Assembly: GCF_900156175.1 (NCBI RefSeq)
Contig: NZ_FTMV01000001.1
Coordinates: 124,001 to 188,000, forward strand
Source of the DNA: Janthinobacterium sp. TND4EL3
Lineage (GTDB): Bacteria > Pseudomonadota > Gammaproteobacteria > Burkholderiales > Burkholderiaceae_D
Length of the DNA stretch: 64,000 bases
Direction: 5' to 3'
Shown: piece after piece, positions 1-9,500 of the stretch
Position numbering within the stretch: the first letter of the stretch is position 1
How the letters are laid out: every line of letters begins with the position of its first letter
Translations under genes and position numbers: made by a program
The notes under the pieces: generated by a model
Told to the model about the DNA's origin: nothing
The model's input: the letters and a program-made list of their open reading frames with translations, nothing else
The model's database searches: none

Positions 1-1
1 G

Positions 2-109
2 GTCTTGACGGTGATCAAGATCGCCACGCCGGCGCAAAAAGCCCACGCCGTCAAGCGCATGCAGGGCTGGATCGACGATTTCAACTCGCTGGCCACGCAA
101 GCCAAATAG
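2..109 (+). CDS. C-terminal end of a protein (possible DUF6279-like lipoprotein)
   Basis: The last 35 codons of a gene that begins outside the window, ending in TAG at 107-109. The visible tail is amphipathic and helical, with a QKAHAVKRMQGWIDDFN stretch. It resembles the C-terminus of DUF6279-type lipoproteins as I remember them, but the fragment is too short to be sure. The intergenic repeat upstream of rsmD follows about 70 bases later. Confidence 0.4.
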   Translation, partial: VLTVIKIATPAQKAHAVKRMQGWIDDFNSLATQAK

Positions 110-180
110 CCAGGCAGCGCCAGCAGGGGGGAGGGGGCCATATGCTATAGTGGCCGCCATCAAATTGAAGAAATGGAACG

Positions 181-291
181 CCTAACAAACCGTAGCGAGC
201 GGCAGTGAGTTGTGGCTAAGAAGCGCAGCTGTGCGAATGCACAGTGAGCATCGCAGGCCGCAAGTCGCGACGCGCAGTAGGTTTTGTTAGG
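181..291. repeat. Interspersed 111-bp repeat with terminal inverted repeats, copy A
   Basis: The element begins CCTAACAAA and ends TTTGTTAGG, a perfect 9-bp terminal inverted repeat, with an internal hairpin CTGTGC-gaat-GCACAG. A second, closely similar copy lies at 56141-56255. Its right end abuts the start region of rsmD, so the element supplies that gene's leader and part of its ribosome-binding site. No coding potential is evident. It looks like a MITE-like or REP-like family, or a structured RNA leader. Confidence 0.75.
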
Positions 292-299
292 TGTTTCAA

Positions 300-965
300 A
301 TGCCCATGCAAAAGAAAATTAAGAAACCCGCCAAAGTCCCCGTCCACCACGCTCCGCCACCGAACCAGGTGCGCATCATCGGCGGCCAGTGGAAGCGCTC
401 CGTGCTGCCTGTCTTGCAGGCACTGGGCTTGCGCCCGACGCCGGACCGCGTGCGCGAAACCGTGTTCAACTGGATCAACCACTTGCGCGACGGCGACTGG
501 ACCAACGCCCAGGTGCTGGACCTGTTCGCCGGCAGCGGCGCACTGGGTTTTGAAGCGGCCAGCCGCGGCGCAGGCTCCGTCACCATGGTCGACACCCACA
601 CGCCCGTGATCCGCCAGCTGGAAGAAAACAAGACGAAATTGCGCGCCGAGAATGTCCAATTGCTGCGCGGCGACGCCCTGCTGACGGCGCAAGGCCTGGC
701 AGCGCGCGGCCAGCGCTTCGACCTGATCTTCCTCGACCCGCCGTACCAGCAGGATTTCCTGGCCAAGGTGCTGCCGCTGTGCGCGAATCTGCTCAAGGAA
801 GGCGGCATCGTGTACGCGGAATCGGGCTTGCCGCTGGTCTTCGATGAAACCAGCGCACTGGAAAAGCCCGAGTGGATGGCGCCATGGGAAGTCATCCGCG
901 CCGACAAGGCGGGCACCGTTTATTATCATTTGCTAACTTACAACAAAGTGCCGGCAACTGCCTGA
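300..965 (+). CDS. rsmD: 16S rRNA (guanine(966)-N(2))-methyltransferase RsmD
   Basis: Methylates N2 of G966 of 16S rRNA during 30S assembly, using S-adenosylmethionine, in the cytoplasm. The SAM-binding core LDLFAGSGALGFEAASRG lies in the first half and the catalytic DPPY motif around two thirds of the way along, both diagnostic of RsmD. Length (221 residues) is slightly above the usual ~190 because of a basic N-terminal extension. ATG at 300 is preferred because TTAGGTG sits about 8 bases upstream; GTG 291 and ATG 306 are in-frame alternatives. It precedes coaD, the usual betaproteobacterial order. Confidence 0.93.
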   Translation: MPMQKKIKKPAKVPVHHAPPPNQVRIIGGQWKRSVLPVLQALGLRPTPDRVRETVFNWINHLRDGDWTNAQVLDLFAGSGALGFEAASRGAGSVTMVDTHTPVIRQLEENKTKLRAENVQLLRGDALLTAQGLAARGQRFDLIFLDPPYQQDFLAKVLPLCANLLKEGGIVYAESGLPLVFDETSALEKPEWMAPWEVIRADKAGTVYYHLLTYNKVPATA

Positions 966-1041
966 ATCTGCCTATAAATGAGGCAAAAAAGCGCCCTGGC
1001 CCGAGGCTCAGCACCAAGGTGGTCACCAATTTCAGGCATAA

Positions 1042-1575
<534 letters not shown>

Positions 1576-1589
1576 GTAAGAGTGAAATC

Positions 1590-1856
1590 ATGGCATTACT
1601 GATCACCGACGAATGCATCAATTGCGACATCTGCGAGCCCGAGTGCCCGAATGACGCGATCTACATGGGCGCGGAAATCTACGAAATCGATCCCAACAAG
1701 TGCACCGAATGCGTGGGTCACTTTGACGAGCCGCAATGCCAGCAAGTGTGCCCCGTCAGCTGCATCCCCTTCAATCCCGCCTGGCGCGAAAGCCCGGAGC
1801 AATTGATGGCCAAGTATGAACGCCTGCAGGCGGAACTGCCTGCCGCCAAACCCTGA
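1590..1856 (+). CDS. YfhL-type 4Fe-4S dicluster ferredoxin
   Basis: Small cytoplasmic electron carrier of 88 residues. The first cluster motif is CINCDICEPECP. The second is CTECVGHFDEPQCQQVCP, with the spacer between its second and third cysteines that marks the YfhL/Alvin-type dicluster ferredoxins. The gene starts 14 bases after coaD with an AAGAGTG ribosome-binding site, so the two are probably co-transcribed, as in related betaproteobacteria. Its redox partner cannot be read from the context. Confidence 0.92.
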   Translation: MALLITDECINCDICEPECPNDAIYMGAEIYEIDPNKCTECVGHFDEPQCQQVCPVSCIPFNPAWRESPEQLMAKYERLQAELPAAKP

Positions 1857-1912
1857 GCATTTCGCCCTCGCCCCTCCTGCGTGGCGCCAGCTTCTGCCAA
1901 CTGTTCTACACT

Positions 1913-1937
1913 GTGTGCTGACGTATCCGCAGCACAC
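1913..1937. promoter_or_regulatory. Inverted repeat in the leader of the chalcone-isomerase-like gene
   Basis: GTGTGCTG at 1913-1920 and CAGCACAC at 1930-1937 form a perfect 8-bp inverted repeat with a 9-base spacer. It lies 20 bases before the start codon of the gene at 1957. No T-run follows, so a terminator is unlikely; an operator or leader hairpin is possible. Confidence 0.35.
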
Positions 1938-1956
1938 GGTTTCACGGAGGTAGAAG

Positions 1957-2553
1957 ATGCATATCAGCACATCCCGTTTTGGCCTCTCCCTGGCAGCCGC
2001 CTGCCTGTGCGCCGGCCTGGCGCAGCCTGCGCTGGCCGTCGACGTGGGCGGCGTCAAGCTCGACGAGACGGTGCACCTGGCCAGCCGTGAACTCAAGCTC
2101 AACGGCGCCGGCGTGCGCTACAAGATCATCTTCAAGGTCTACACGATCGCGCTGTACCTGCCGGAAAAGAAAACCCAGCTGGACGACATCCTGGCGCTGC
2201 CCGGCCCGCGCCGCCTGGAAATCGTCATGTTGCGCAATATCACCTCCGACGAACTGGGCCAGGCCTTCATGCAGGGCTTGAAGCGCAGTTCCGACCAGGC
2301 CGACCGCACGCGTTTGCTGAGCCAGACGATGCAGTTCGGCGCCATGTTCGAAATGGTGCAGGGCCTGAAAAAGGGCGACATTCTCACCGTGGACTGGCTG
2401 CCGGACGAGGGAACCTTGTGCAAACTCAATGGCAAGCAGGTGGGCGACAAGGTGCCGGACCTGGCCTTCTACAATGCGCTGCTGAAAATCTGGATCGGCG
2501 CCCATCCGGCCGACACCATCCTGCGCGCCCACCTGCTGGGCGAGGTGGCCTGA
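1957..2553 (+). CDS. Exported chalcone-isomerase-like protein
   Basis: A 198-residue protein with a clear signal peptide (about residues 1-28, ending ALA before VDVGG). The body matches the bacterial chalcone isomerase-like family: GVRYKIIFKVYTIALYLPEK, followed by RRLEIVMLRNITSDELGQAF, then a DWLPDEGT strand. These bacterial homologues lack proof of flavonoid chemistry; many appear to be periplasmic lipid or fatty-acid binders. ATG 1957 has GGAGG about 9 bases upstream. It is monocistronic, with a hairpin terminator directly after it. Confidence 0.82.
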   Translation: MHISTSRFGLSLAAACLCAGLAQPALAVDVGGVKLDETVHLASRELKLNGAGVRYKIIFKVYTIALYLPEKKTQLDDILALPGPRRLEIVMLRNITSDELGQAFMQGLKRSSDQADRTRLLSQTMQFGAMFEMVQGLKKGDILTVDWLPDEGTLCKLNGKQVGDKVPDLAFYNALLKIWIGAHPADTILRAHLLGEVA

Positions 2554-2576
2554 AGCACGACGCAGGCGTAAAAAAA

Positions 2577-2603
2577 GCCGGTGCATGCACCGGCTTGTCT
2601 TTC
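2577..2603. terminator. Rho-independent terminator, probably bidirectional
   Basis: A perfect 9+9 palindrome GCCGGTGCATGCACCGGC (2577-2594) follows an A-run and precedes TTGTCTTTC. It sits between the convergent genes ending at 2553 (+) and 2620 (-), so it can serve both strands. Confidence 0.85.
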
Positions 2604-2619
2604 TGCAACAGTTTAACGC

Positions 2620-2925
2620 TCAGGCACGCGTCGACAGGGCGCGCAGTTCGGCGGCATTGCTGGGCGATACGCCATCCATCTTGCCCAGCGTGCGCTTGAG
2701 CGCCTGCGCTTCGCGCATCTGCTGGCGCGCCAAACGCTCTTCGCGGCTCAGCTTGGGACGCACGACCAGTACCATGGCGCGGGCTATGCCCACCAGCAAA
2801 GGCTTGAACAGCAGGGCGAAAGCCCCCACGGCCACGATCACCAGGGCGATTTGCAGGGTGTTGAGCAGGGAAATCTCCAGCACGGGTGCGGATACTGCGT
2901 ACAGGGCGGAGGCGAAGGTAGACAT
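2620..2925 (-). CDS. Small membrane-anchored protein of unknown function
   Basis: A 101-residue protein with one hydrophobic segment at about residues 20-45 (LNTLQIALVIVAVGAFALLF) followed by a basic cytoplasmic tail rich in Arg and Gln (PKLSREERLARQQMREAQALKR). I do not recognise a characterised family. ATG at 2925 is preferred over the longer frame from 2976 because GGAAC precedes it and the extension is uncharacteristic. A TATAAT box (minus strand, 2944-2939) lies just upstream of that ATG, so the leader would be very short. Confidence 0.6.
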   Translation of the reverse strand: MSTFASALYAVSAPVLEISLLNTLQIALVIVAVGAFALLFKPLLVGIARAMVLVVRPKLSREERLARQQMREAQALKRTLGKMDGVSPSNAAELRALSTRA

Positions 2926-3121
2926 ACTGTTCCAGTGCATTATAGAATTTGACGGTACTATAGTGCAGTGCAACATATAAATCTAATTCCATTTCTTGAT
3001 ACCAATTATATGAATCGTGAATGGAAAACTGTAATATTTTTTTACGAGTGAAAATATTCGTGCCCGGCGCGGTTTACACTCTGACTAATTATCTGAATTC
3101 AACTTTTATCTTGGGCTTTCC

Positions 3122-4102
3122 ATGAGTTTTCTGACGCTGGATCTGAACTTGCTGCGTGTTTTCGACGCCGTCATGACGGAACAAAACCTGACGCGCGCAG
3201 CGGGCCACCTGGCGATGACGCAGCCGGCGGTATCGAACGCCATCAAACGCCTGCGCGAAAGCCTCGGTGACGAATTGCTGATCCGCACGGCATATGGCGT
3301 GAAACCCACGCCGCGCGCCGAAGCCCTGTGGCCATCCGTGCGCTCGGCCCTGGCCAGCCTGGAAGCGGCCGTCACGCCGGAAACCTTCGATGTGTCGAAA
3401 ACGCACGCCACGTTCCGCATGGCCATGGCCGATGCGACAGCCGCCTTCTGGCTGCCCTCGCTGATGCGCTCGATCGAACGCGAAGCGCCGGGCGTCAACG
3501 TGCGCATGATGCCGCTGACGACGCGCGAACCGCGGCCCATGCTGCTGCGCGGCGACATCGACCTGGCCGTGGGCTTCTTTCCCGGCGTGGCGGCGCAACT
3601 GTCGAGCGAAACGGGTTCGCCCATCCGCCACGAGCGCCTGTATTCCGGCAAATATGTATGCGTGATGCGGCGCGGCCATCCACTGGCCGACAAGGAATTG
3701 ACCTTGGATAACTATTGCGCGGCCAACCATTTATTGGTGAGCTTTTCCGGCCGGGCGCATGGCTTGATCGACGAAGCGCTGTCGCAGATCCACCGCGAGC
3801 GGCGCATCCTGTTGACGGTCAACCAGTTCTTCACGGCAGGCAGAGTTGTCGCCAATTCCGACCTGATCACCGTCTTGCCGCGCCATCTGATCGCCTCGAC
3901 GGGCATGACGGAGTCCCTGCTGTACAAGGATTTGCCCTTGACCTTGCCGGCCGTGCACCTGGACATGCTGTGGCACGAGCGCGACGCCCGCAGCCCTGCC
4001 CACAAGTGGCTGCGCAACCACCTGGAAAGCATGAACACGCCCACGTTACGGACGGCCACGGCGGCCGGCGGCGGCGTGGCGCCGAAGCCGCACGTCGAAT
4101 AG
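3122..4102 (+). CDS. LysR-family transcriptional regulator
   Basis: A 326-residue regulator. The N-terminal winged HTH (about residues 6-65) carries LNLLRVFDAVMTEQNLTRAA and the MTQPAVSNAIKRLRESLGDE recognition segment typical of LysR proteins. A LysR substrate-binding domain follows to about residue 300. The neighbours, an unknown small membrane protein and a chemotaxis receptor, give no clear target. The upstream 196 bases are AT-rich and shared with the divergent gene at 2925, so autoregulation and control of that gene are possible. The last ~20 residues are low-complexity. Confidence 0.88.
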   Translation: MSFLTLDLNLLRVFDAVMTEQNLTRAAGHLAMTQPAVSNAIKRLRESLGDELLIRTAYGVKPTPRAEALWPSVRSALASLEAAVTPETFDVSKTHATFRMAMADATAAFWLPSLMRSIEREAPGVNVRMMPLTTREPRPMLLRGDIDLAVGFFPGVAAQLSSETGSPIRHERLYSGKYVCVMRRGHPLADKELTLDNYCAANHLLVSFSGRAHGLIDEALSQIHRERRILLTVNQFFTAGRVVANSDLITVLPRHLIASTGMTESLLYKDLPLTLPAVHLDMLWHERDARSPAHKWLRNHLESMNTPTLRTATAAGGGVAPKPHVE

Positions 4103-4123
4103 AACCCGGTACGGAACAAAAAA

Positions 4124-4155
4124 ACGCCTGATGAAAAACATCAGGCGTTTTTTTT
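4124..4155. terminator. Bidirectional rho-independent terminator
   Basis: Stem ACGCCTGATG / CATCAGGCGT (4124-4133, 4139-4148) with a five-A loop, A-run before and eight Ts after. It separates the convergent LysR and chemotaxis-receptor genes and overlaps the stop codon of the latter. Confidence 0.93.
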
Positions 4156-5719
4156 ATGCGTGAGTGCTGGATCTATAGCCAATTCTAAAGCCGCCCCAGT
4201 GCTTGCCCTCGACGTGGATGGGCACCGATAAATCGTGCATGACTTCGCCCGTGTCGCGTTTATAGGTTTGCAAGAGGAAGGGCTTGGTGTTGCTGCCGCA
4301 GCGCTTGCCTGTGCGGTCGCTGAAGATGCGCTTGGTACGGTTATTGACCATATCGGTGGCGTAATCGCCCGTCAGCGGCTGCGAGAACTTCTTATTGTGC
4401 GTTGGAAAATATCCATTGTTGTCGACGGCGCCCGCATAGGCCAGGTGGGGCAATGCCGCCAGCACGCCTTCCTGCAGGTCCGGCAGCACCTTGTCCGTAA
4501 AGGCGTCGAACTTCGTGTTGTGCTTGGGCGGATTGGTGTTCGGGATGGGGCGGTAATGCCGGTCGAACAGGGCTTCGCGCGTAATGCGCCCCGAGGCGAT
4601 CGCTTGCTCGAACAGTTTGCCCACCTCGCGCGCGGCGCGCCGGGCGGCCTCGCGGATCTCATCGTGCGGCGTGGCCACGTTCGCTTCGCCGAGGGCGCCG
4701 GCGATCACTTCGGCCCGCTCGGCCAGGGCCATCGCCGACTGCGTGGCGCGCGGCAATTCGGCATTCGTCGACAGCATGCTGTCGCGGATTTGCCCGATGG
4801 CGTCGGCGATCAGCTGCGTCGTCTCGACATGTTCGCGCGAGGCGCGGGCGATTTGCCCGATCTCATCCTCGGACACGCCCGAGGATTCCTCGATATGGCT
4901 GAGCGAGCCGTGCACGCTTTCCACGTTGCGCGCCGCTTCCGTCACGCCGCTGGCCAGCGCCGTCATGCCTTGCGCGGCTTTTTCCGCCTGTTCATTGATT
5001 TCGCGCACCATCACGCTGATTTCATCGGACGCTTCCTTGGTGCGCTGCGCCAGTTGCCGCACTTCGCCGGCCACCACGGCAAAGCCGCGACCGTGTTCAC
5101 CTGCGCGCGCCGCCTCGATGGCGGCGTTCAGCGCCAGCAAGTTGGTGCGCGCGGAAATATCGGAAATGGCTTCCGTAAAACCCGTGATGCGTCTGGATTT
5201 TTCCTGCAGGCCCAGCATGGCGCTGGAGGCGCCTTGCGCTTCTTCGCGTGCCTTGTTGATGCGGCGCAAACCCTGGTCCACTTCGGCGCGCGCCGCCACG
5301 CTTTCCACGCGCACGCCGGCGGCCACCTTGGCGGCCCGTTCCGCATTGGCGGCGATCTTTTCCGTCATCACGGCGTTCTGTCCGGAACTGTCGGCGATCT
5401 CGCTGGCCGTGCGCACGTCCAGGTCCACCTTCTGTTTGACGGAATCGACAAAATACGAGGTTTCCGCCGCGCCGATCATGATGGCGTCGATGGCGTGCCC
5501 GACGGTGTCGGCAAACTGGTGCAAGCCCGGCTCGCCGCGCGAGCGGCCGGCGAAGGCCAGCAGCGCGGCGCCCGTGACGGCCGCCACGCAGGCAATCAGA
5601 TAGGGATGGTCGCCGCCGCCCAGCGCCAGCAGCAACAGATAGGCCAGACAACAGGCCACGGCCATGGCCAGAACAGTGAATACAAAGAAACGCACCAGCT
5701 GATGCTGCAACTGCTTCAT
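4154..5719 (-). CDS. Methyl-accepting chemotaxis protein with C-terminal extra domain
   Basis: A 521-residue transducer. Two transmembrane helices lie near residues 10-30 and 38-55 with almost no periplasmic loop between them. The MCP signalling hairpin has its conserved tip ([20 protein letters not shown]) at about 187-206. A ~150-residue domain follows at the C-terminus, with conserved His, Asn, Tyr, Trp and Gly ([26 protein letters not shown]). This layout suggests sensing of an intracellular or membrane signal through the C-terminal domain. ATG 5719 is chosen because GGGG precedes it; an upstream extension to 5800 is Arg/Gly/Pro-rich and unlikely. No che genes are nearby. Confidence 0.88.
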   Translation of the reverse strand: MKQLQHQLVRFFVFTVLAMAVACCLAYLLLLALGGGDHPYLIACVAAVTGAALLAFAGRSRGEPGLHQFADTVGHAIDAIMIGAAETSYFVDSVKQKVDLDVRTASEIADSSGQNAVMTEKIAANAERAAKVAAGVRVESVAARAEVDQGLRRINKAREEAQGASSAMLGLQEKSRRITGFTEAISDISARTNLLALNAAIEAARAGEHGRGFAVVAGEVRQLAQRTKEASDEISVMVREINEQAEKAAQGMTALASGVTEAARNVESVHGSLSHIEESSGVSEDEIGQIARASREHVETTQLIADAIGQIRDSMLSTNAELPRATQSAMALAERAEVIAGALGEANVATPHDEIREAARRAAREVGKLFEQAIASGRITREALFDRHYRPIPNTNPPKHNTKFDAFTDKVLPDLQEGVLAALPHLAYAGAVDNNGYFPTHNKKFSQPLTGDYATDMVNNRTKRIFSDRTGKRCGSNTKPFLLQTYKRDTGEVMHDLSVPIHVEGKHWGGFRIGYRSSTHA

Positions 5720-5857
5720 TTGTCCCCCGCTGCGAGAACCCGTCGCCCCTCCCGCGGGGGGAGAGGCCGTAACCGTATGCGCATGGGCACGATTGCCCAC
5801 CTTGCACCCTGAACCTGACGTCTGCGCGTCGTTTCAGGCGGCTACCGGATGGCAGAA

Positions 5858-5876
5858 TTGTAGTTCTACCCTACAA
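5858..5876. promoter_or_regulatory. Short inverted repeat upstream of the chemotaxis receptor
   Basis: TTGTAG (5858-5863) and CTACAA (5871-5876) face each other in the 205-base spacer between the receptor and the Lrp-type gene. It is a possible operator; the rest of the spacer shows nothing else distinctive. Confidence 0.25.
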
Positions 5877-5924
5877 CATTTGTTCCGATAGCTCAATCAG
5901 AAAAACGGGAGCACTACACCGCGG

Positions 5925-6380
5925 TCACTTAATCGGCAATTTGGTGGTGTTTTTGACCTCTTCCATGACGGCATAAGTGTGGGTTTCCCGCACACCTTTT
6001 TGCAACAGCGTCTTGCCCAGGAATTCGCGGTAGGCAGCCATGTCCTTGACGCGCGCCTTGACCAGGTAATCGAAACCGCCGGCCACCATATGACATTCCA
6101 GTACCTCTGGAATGATTTGTACGCTATGCTTGAAGGCGTCGAACACTTCCGGTGTCGTGCGATCGAGCACGACTTCGATGAATACCAGCAGCGACACGTC
6201 GAGCAGCTGCGGGTTCAACTGGGCCGTATAGCCCATGATGTACCCGGATTCGTGCAATTTGCGCACGCGCTCCAGACAGGCCGCCGGCGACAAGTTCACG
6301 CGCGCGGCCAGCTCCACATTGCTGATGCGTCCATCGCTCTGCAATTCCATCAAGATTTTCTTACTGATCTTGTCCAGCAT
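5925..6380 (-). CDS. Lrp/AsnC-family regulator, probable proline-responsive PutR
   Basis: A 151-residue Lrp-type protein. The HTH occupies about residues 3-45 (LDKISKKILMELQSDGRISN, then VNLSPAACLERVRKLHESGY). The C-terminal RAM effector-binding domain includes GGFDYLVKARVKDMAAYREF. It is divergent from putA across a 207-base spacer, the arrangement of PutR in alpha- and betaproteobacteria, where the regulator activates putA in response to proline. That role is inferred from context. ATG 6380 is preferred over upstream starts because a GGGGG tract lies about 9 bases before it. Confidence 0.87.
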   Translation of the reverse strand: MLDKISKKILMELQSDGRISNVELAARVNLSPAACLERVRKLHESGYIMGYTAQLNPQLLDVSLLVFIEVVLDRTTPEVFDAFKHSVQIIPEVLECHMVAGGFDYLVKARVKDMAAYREFLGKTLLQKGVRETHTYAVMEEVKNTTKLPIK

Positions 6381-6587
6381 TACCATCACCCCCAAATTAA
6401 TATTATTTGGTTAAATTGTCGCATCAAAAACTATCTATTGCTAGCCCCCTGTATTACCAGAATTAATCCATAAGAATCCCCTTTACAATCGAATCATCTT
6501 AACGTCCGACTTTCTGTATTTTTTTGCACCAAAAAAGAGCAGGCAAGGCGGGCGTTTTCGTCCCCTTTTTCCTTGTAAAGAGCACTT
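6381..6587. promoter_or_regulatory. Divergent promoter region between the Lrp-type gene and putA
   Basis: An AT-rich spacer (AATTAATATTATTTGGTTAA near 6393-6415, and a second AT-rich tract near 6460-6490) between divergent genes. It must hold both promoters and the likely Lrp-type operators. The putA ribosome-binding site is AAAGAGC, 5-6 bases before ATG 6588. I see no single unambiguous -35/-10 pair. Confidence 0.5.
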
Positions 6588-9500
6588 ATGCACCCTGCAG
6601 GCCCCTCGGCTTTTACCCCGATTCCCTTTGCCGCGCTCCAGGCGGAAATCCTGCCCGAAGCGACGCCCCACCGCGCCGCCATCACCGCCGCCTATAGGCG
6701 CGACGAGGTTTCCGCCGTGCAGTGGCTGTTGCAACAAGTGCGCGCCAGCAGCACCGAAACGACGGCCGCAGGCCAGGCCCTGGCGCACCGGCTGGTGTCG
6801 GCCGTGCGCCAGAAACGCACGCGCGCGTCCGGCGTCGATGCGCTGATGCACGAGTTCTCGCTATCATCGGAAGAGGGGGTTGCGCTGATGTGCCTGGCCG
6901 AAGCGCTGTTGCGTATACCCGACAGTCAAACGGCCGATCGCCTGATCGCCGACAAAATCAGCAAGGGCGACTGGCGCAAGCACCTGGGCGAATCGCCGTC
7001 GCTGTTCGTCAATGCCGCCACCTGGGGCTTGCTGATCACGGGCAAACTGGTCAGTACCAGCAGCGAGTCGGGCCTCGGCTCGGCCATGACCAAGCTCATC
7101 GCCAAAGGCGGCGAGCCGCTGATCCGCAAGGGCGTCGACCTGGCCATGCGCATGCTGGGCAACCAGTTCGTCACGGGCCAGACCATCGAGGAAGCGTTAA
7201 AAAACAGCCGCGAGAATGAAACGCGCGGCTACCGCTACTCGTACGACATGCTGGGCGAGGCGGCCCTGACGCAAGCCGACGCGGCCAGCTACTACGCCTC
7301 GTACGAAACGGCGATCCACGCCATCGGCAAGGCCTCGAACGGGCGCGGCATCAAGAATGGCCCCGGCATTTCCGTGAAACTGTCGGCCCTGCACGCGCGC
7401 TACAGCCGCGCCCAGCGCGCCCGCGTCATGGAAGAATTGCTGCCGAAGGTCAAAGCGCTGCTGTTGCTGGCCAAACAGTACAACATCGGCTTCAATATCG
7501 ATGCGGAAGAAACGGACCGCCTGGAACTGTCACTGGACCTCATGGAAGCCCTCGCTTTTGATCCGGACCTGGCCGGCTTCGACGGCATCGGCTACGTGGT
7601 GCAGGCGTATCAGAAGCGCTGCCCGTTCGCCATCGATTTCCTGATCGACCTGGCGCGCCGCAGCGGCCGCAAGTTCATGGTGCGCCTCGTCAAGGGCGCA
7701 TATTGGGATGCGGAAATCAAACGCGCCCAAGTGGACGGCCAGGAAGGCTATCCCGTCTACACGCGCAAGGTCTACACGGACGTGTCTTACCTCGTCTGCG
7801 CGCAAAAACTGCTCGATGCCAGCAGCGTCATCTACCCGCAATTTGCCACGCACAATGCGCAAACCCTGTCGACCATCTTTACCTGGGCGAAGCGCGACGG
7901 CGTTACCGACTACGAATTCCAGTGCCTGCACGGCATGGGCGAAACCCTGTACGACCAGGTCGTCGGCCCCGCCAACCTGGACAAGCCTTGCCGCATCTAC
8001 GCGCCCGTCGGCTCGCATGAAACGCTGCTGGCCTACCTGGTGCGCCGCCTGCTGGAAAACGGCGCCAACTCGTCCTTCGTCAACCAGATCGTCGACGAAA
8101 GCGTGGCCATCGATAGCCTGATCCGCGATCCGCTGGAACAGGCGCGCCTGCAGGGCGGCTTGCCGCATCCGTCGATTCCGCTGCCGCTGGACATGTTTGG
8201 CAGCGAGCGCAGGAACTCGGCCGGCCTGGACCTGTCGAATGAAGACACCTTGCGCACCCTGGCCACCGGCCTGGCGCAGCAGCAGCAATGGCAGGCCGGG
8301 CCGCTGATCGACGGCGCCGTCAGCCTGAATACGCCAACGCAAGTGATCCACAATCCGGCCCAGCACGACGATGTCGTCGGCAAGGTCATGGAAGCGGCGC
8401 CGGCCGACGTGGAAACGGCCCTGGCCAGCGCCAGCGCCTACGCCATGGAATGGCAGACAACGGAGCCGTCGCTGCGCGCGCAAGCCTTGCTGCGCGCCGC
8501 CGACCTGTTTGAAGAACACCACATCGAGCTGATGGCCCTGGCCGTGCGCGAAGCGGGCAAGTCGCTGCCGAACGCCATCGCGGAAATCCGCGAAGCCGTC
8601 GATTTCCTGCGCTATTACGCGGCGCAGGTGGAACACGCGCCAAACACCGTGGCGCTCGGTCCCGTCACCTGCATCAGCCCGTGGAATTTCCCGCTGGCCA
8701 TCTTTACGGGCCAGCTGGCCGCCGCCCTGGCCGCCGGTAACGTCGTGCTGGCCAAGCCGGCCGAGCAAACGCCGCTGATCGCCTGGCGCGCCGTGCAGCT
8801 GCTGCACGCGGCGGGCGTGCCGCGCGGTGCGCTGCAATTCTTGCCCGGCAGCGGAGAAGTCGTCGGCGCCGGCCTGTGCAACGACGCGCGCGTCAAAGGC
8901 GTGATTTTCACGGGTTCGACAGAAGTGGCGCAGTTGATCAACCGCAACTTGGCCGCCCGCGCCGTGGCCGAAGGCATCGACCTTCCCCTGATCGCCGAGA
9001 CGGGCGGCCAGAATGCCCTGATCGTCGATTCGTCGGCCTTGCCGGAGCAAGTGGTGCAGGACGTGATGTCGTCGGCGTTTGACAGCGCCGGCCAGCGCTG
9101 CTCGGCCTTGCGCGTGCTGTTCCTGCAAACGGAAATCGCCGACAAGACCATCCACATGCTGAAAGGCGCCATGCAGGAATTGCGCGTTGGCAATCCTGAC
9201 CGCCTGGCGACCGATATCGGTCCCGTCATCGATGCGGAAGCGCAAAGTAACTTGCTGGCGCACATCAACAAGATGAAAACCATGGCCATCGACCATTATT
9301 CGCTCGATTTGCCGACCGTGAAAGGCACGTTCGTCGCGCCGACCGTGCTGGAAATCAAGTCGCTGGCGCAGCTGACGCACGAAGTCTTCGGCCCCGTGCT
9401 GCACGTGATCCGCTACAAGCGGGCAGAACTGCCGCAACTGGTGCAATCGATCAACGACAGCGGTTACGGCTTGACCCTGGGCATCCATACGCGCATCGAC

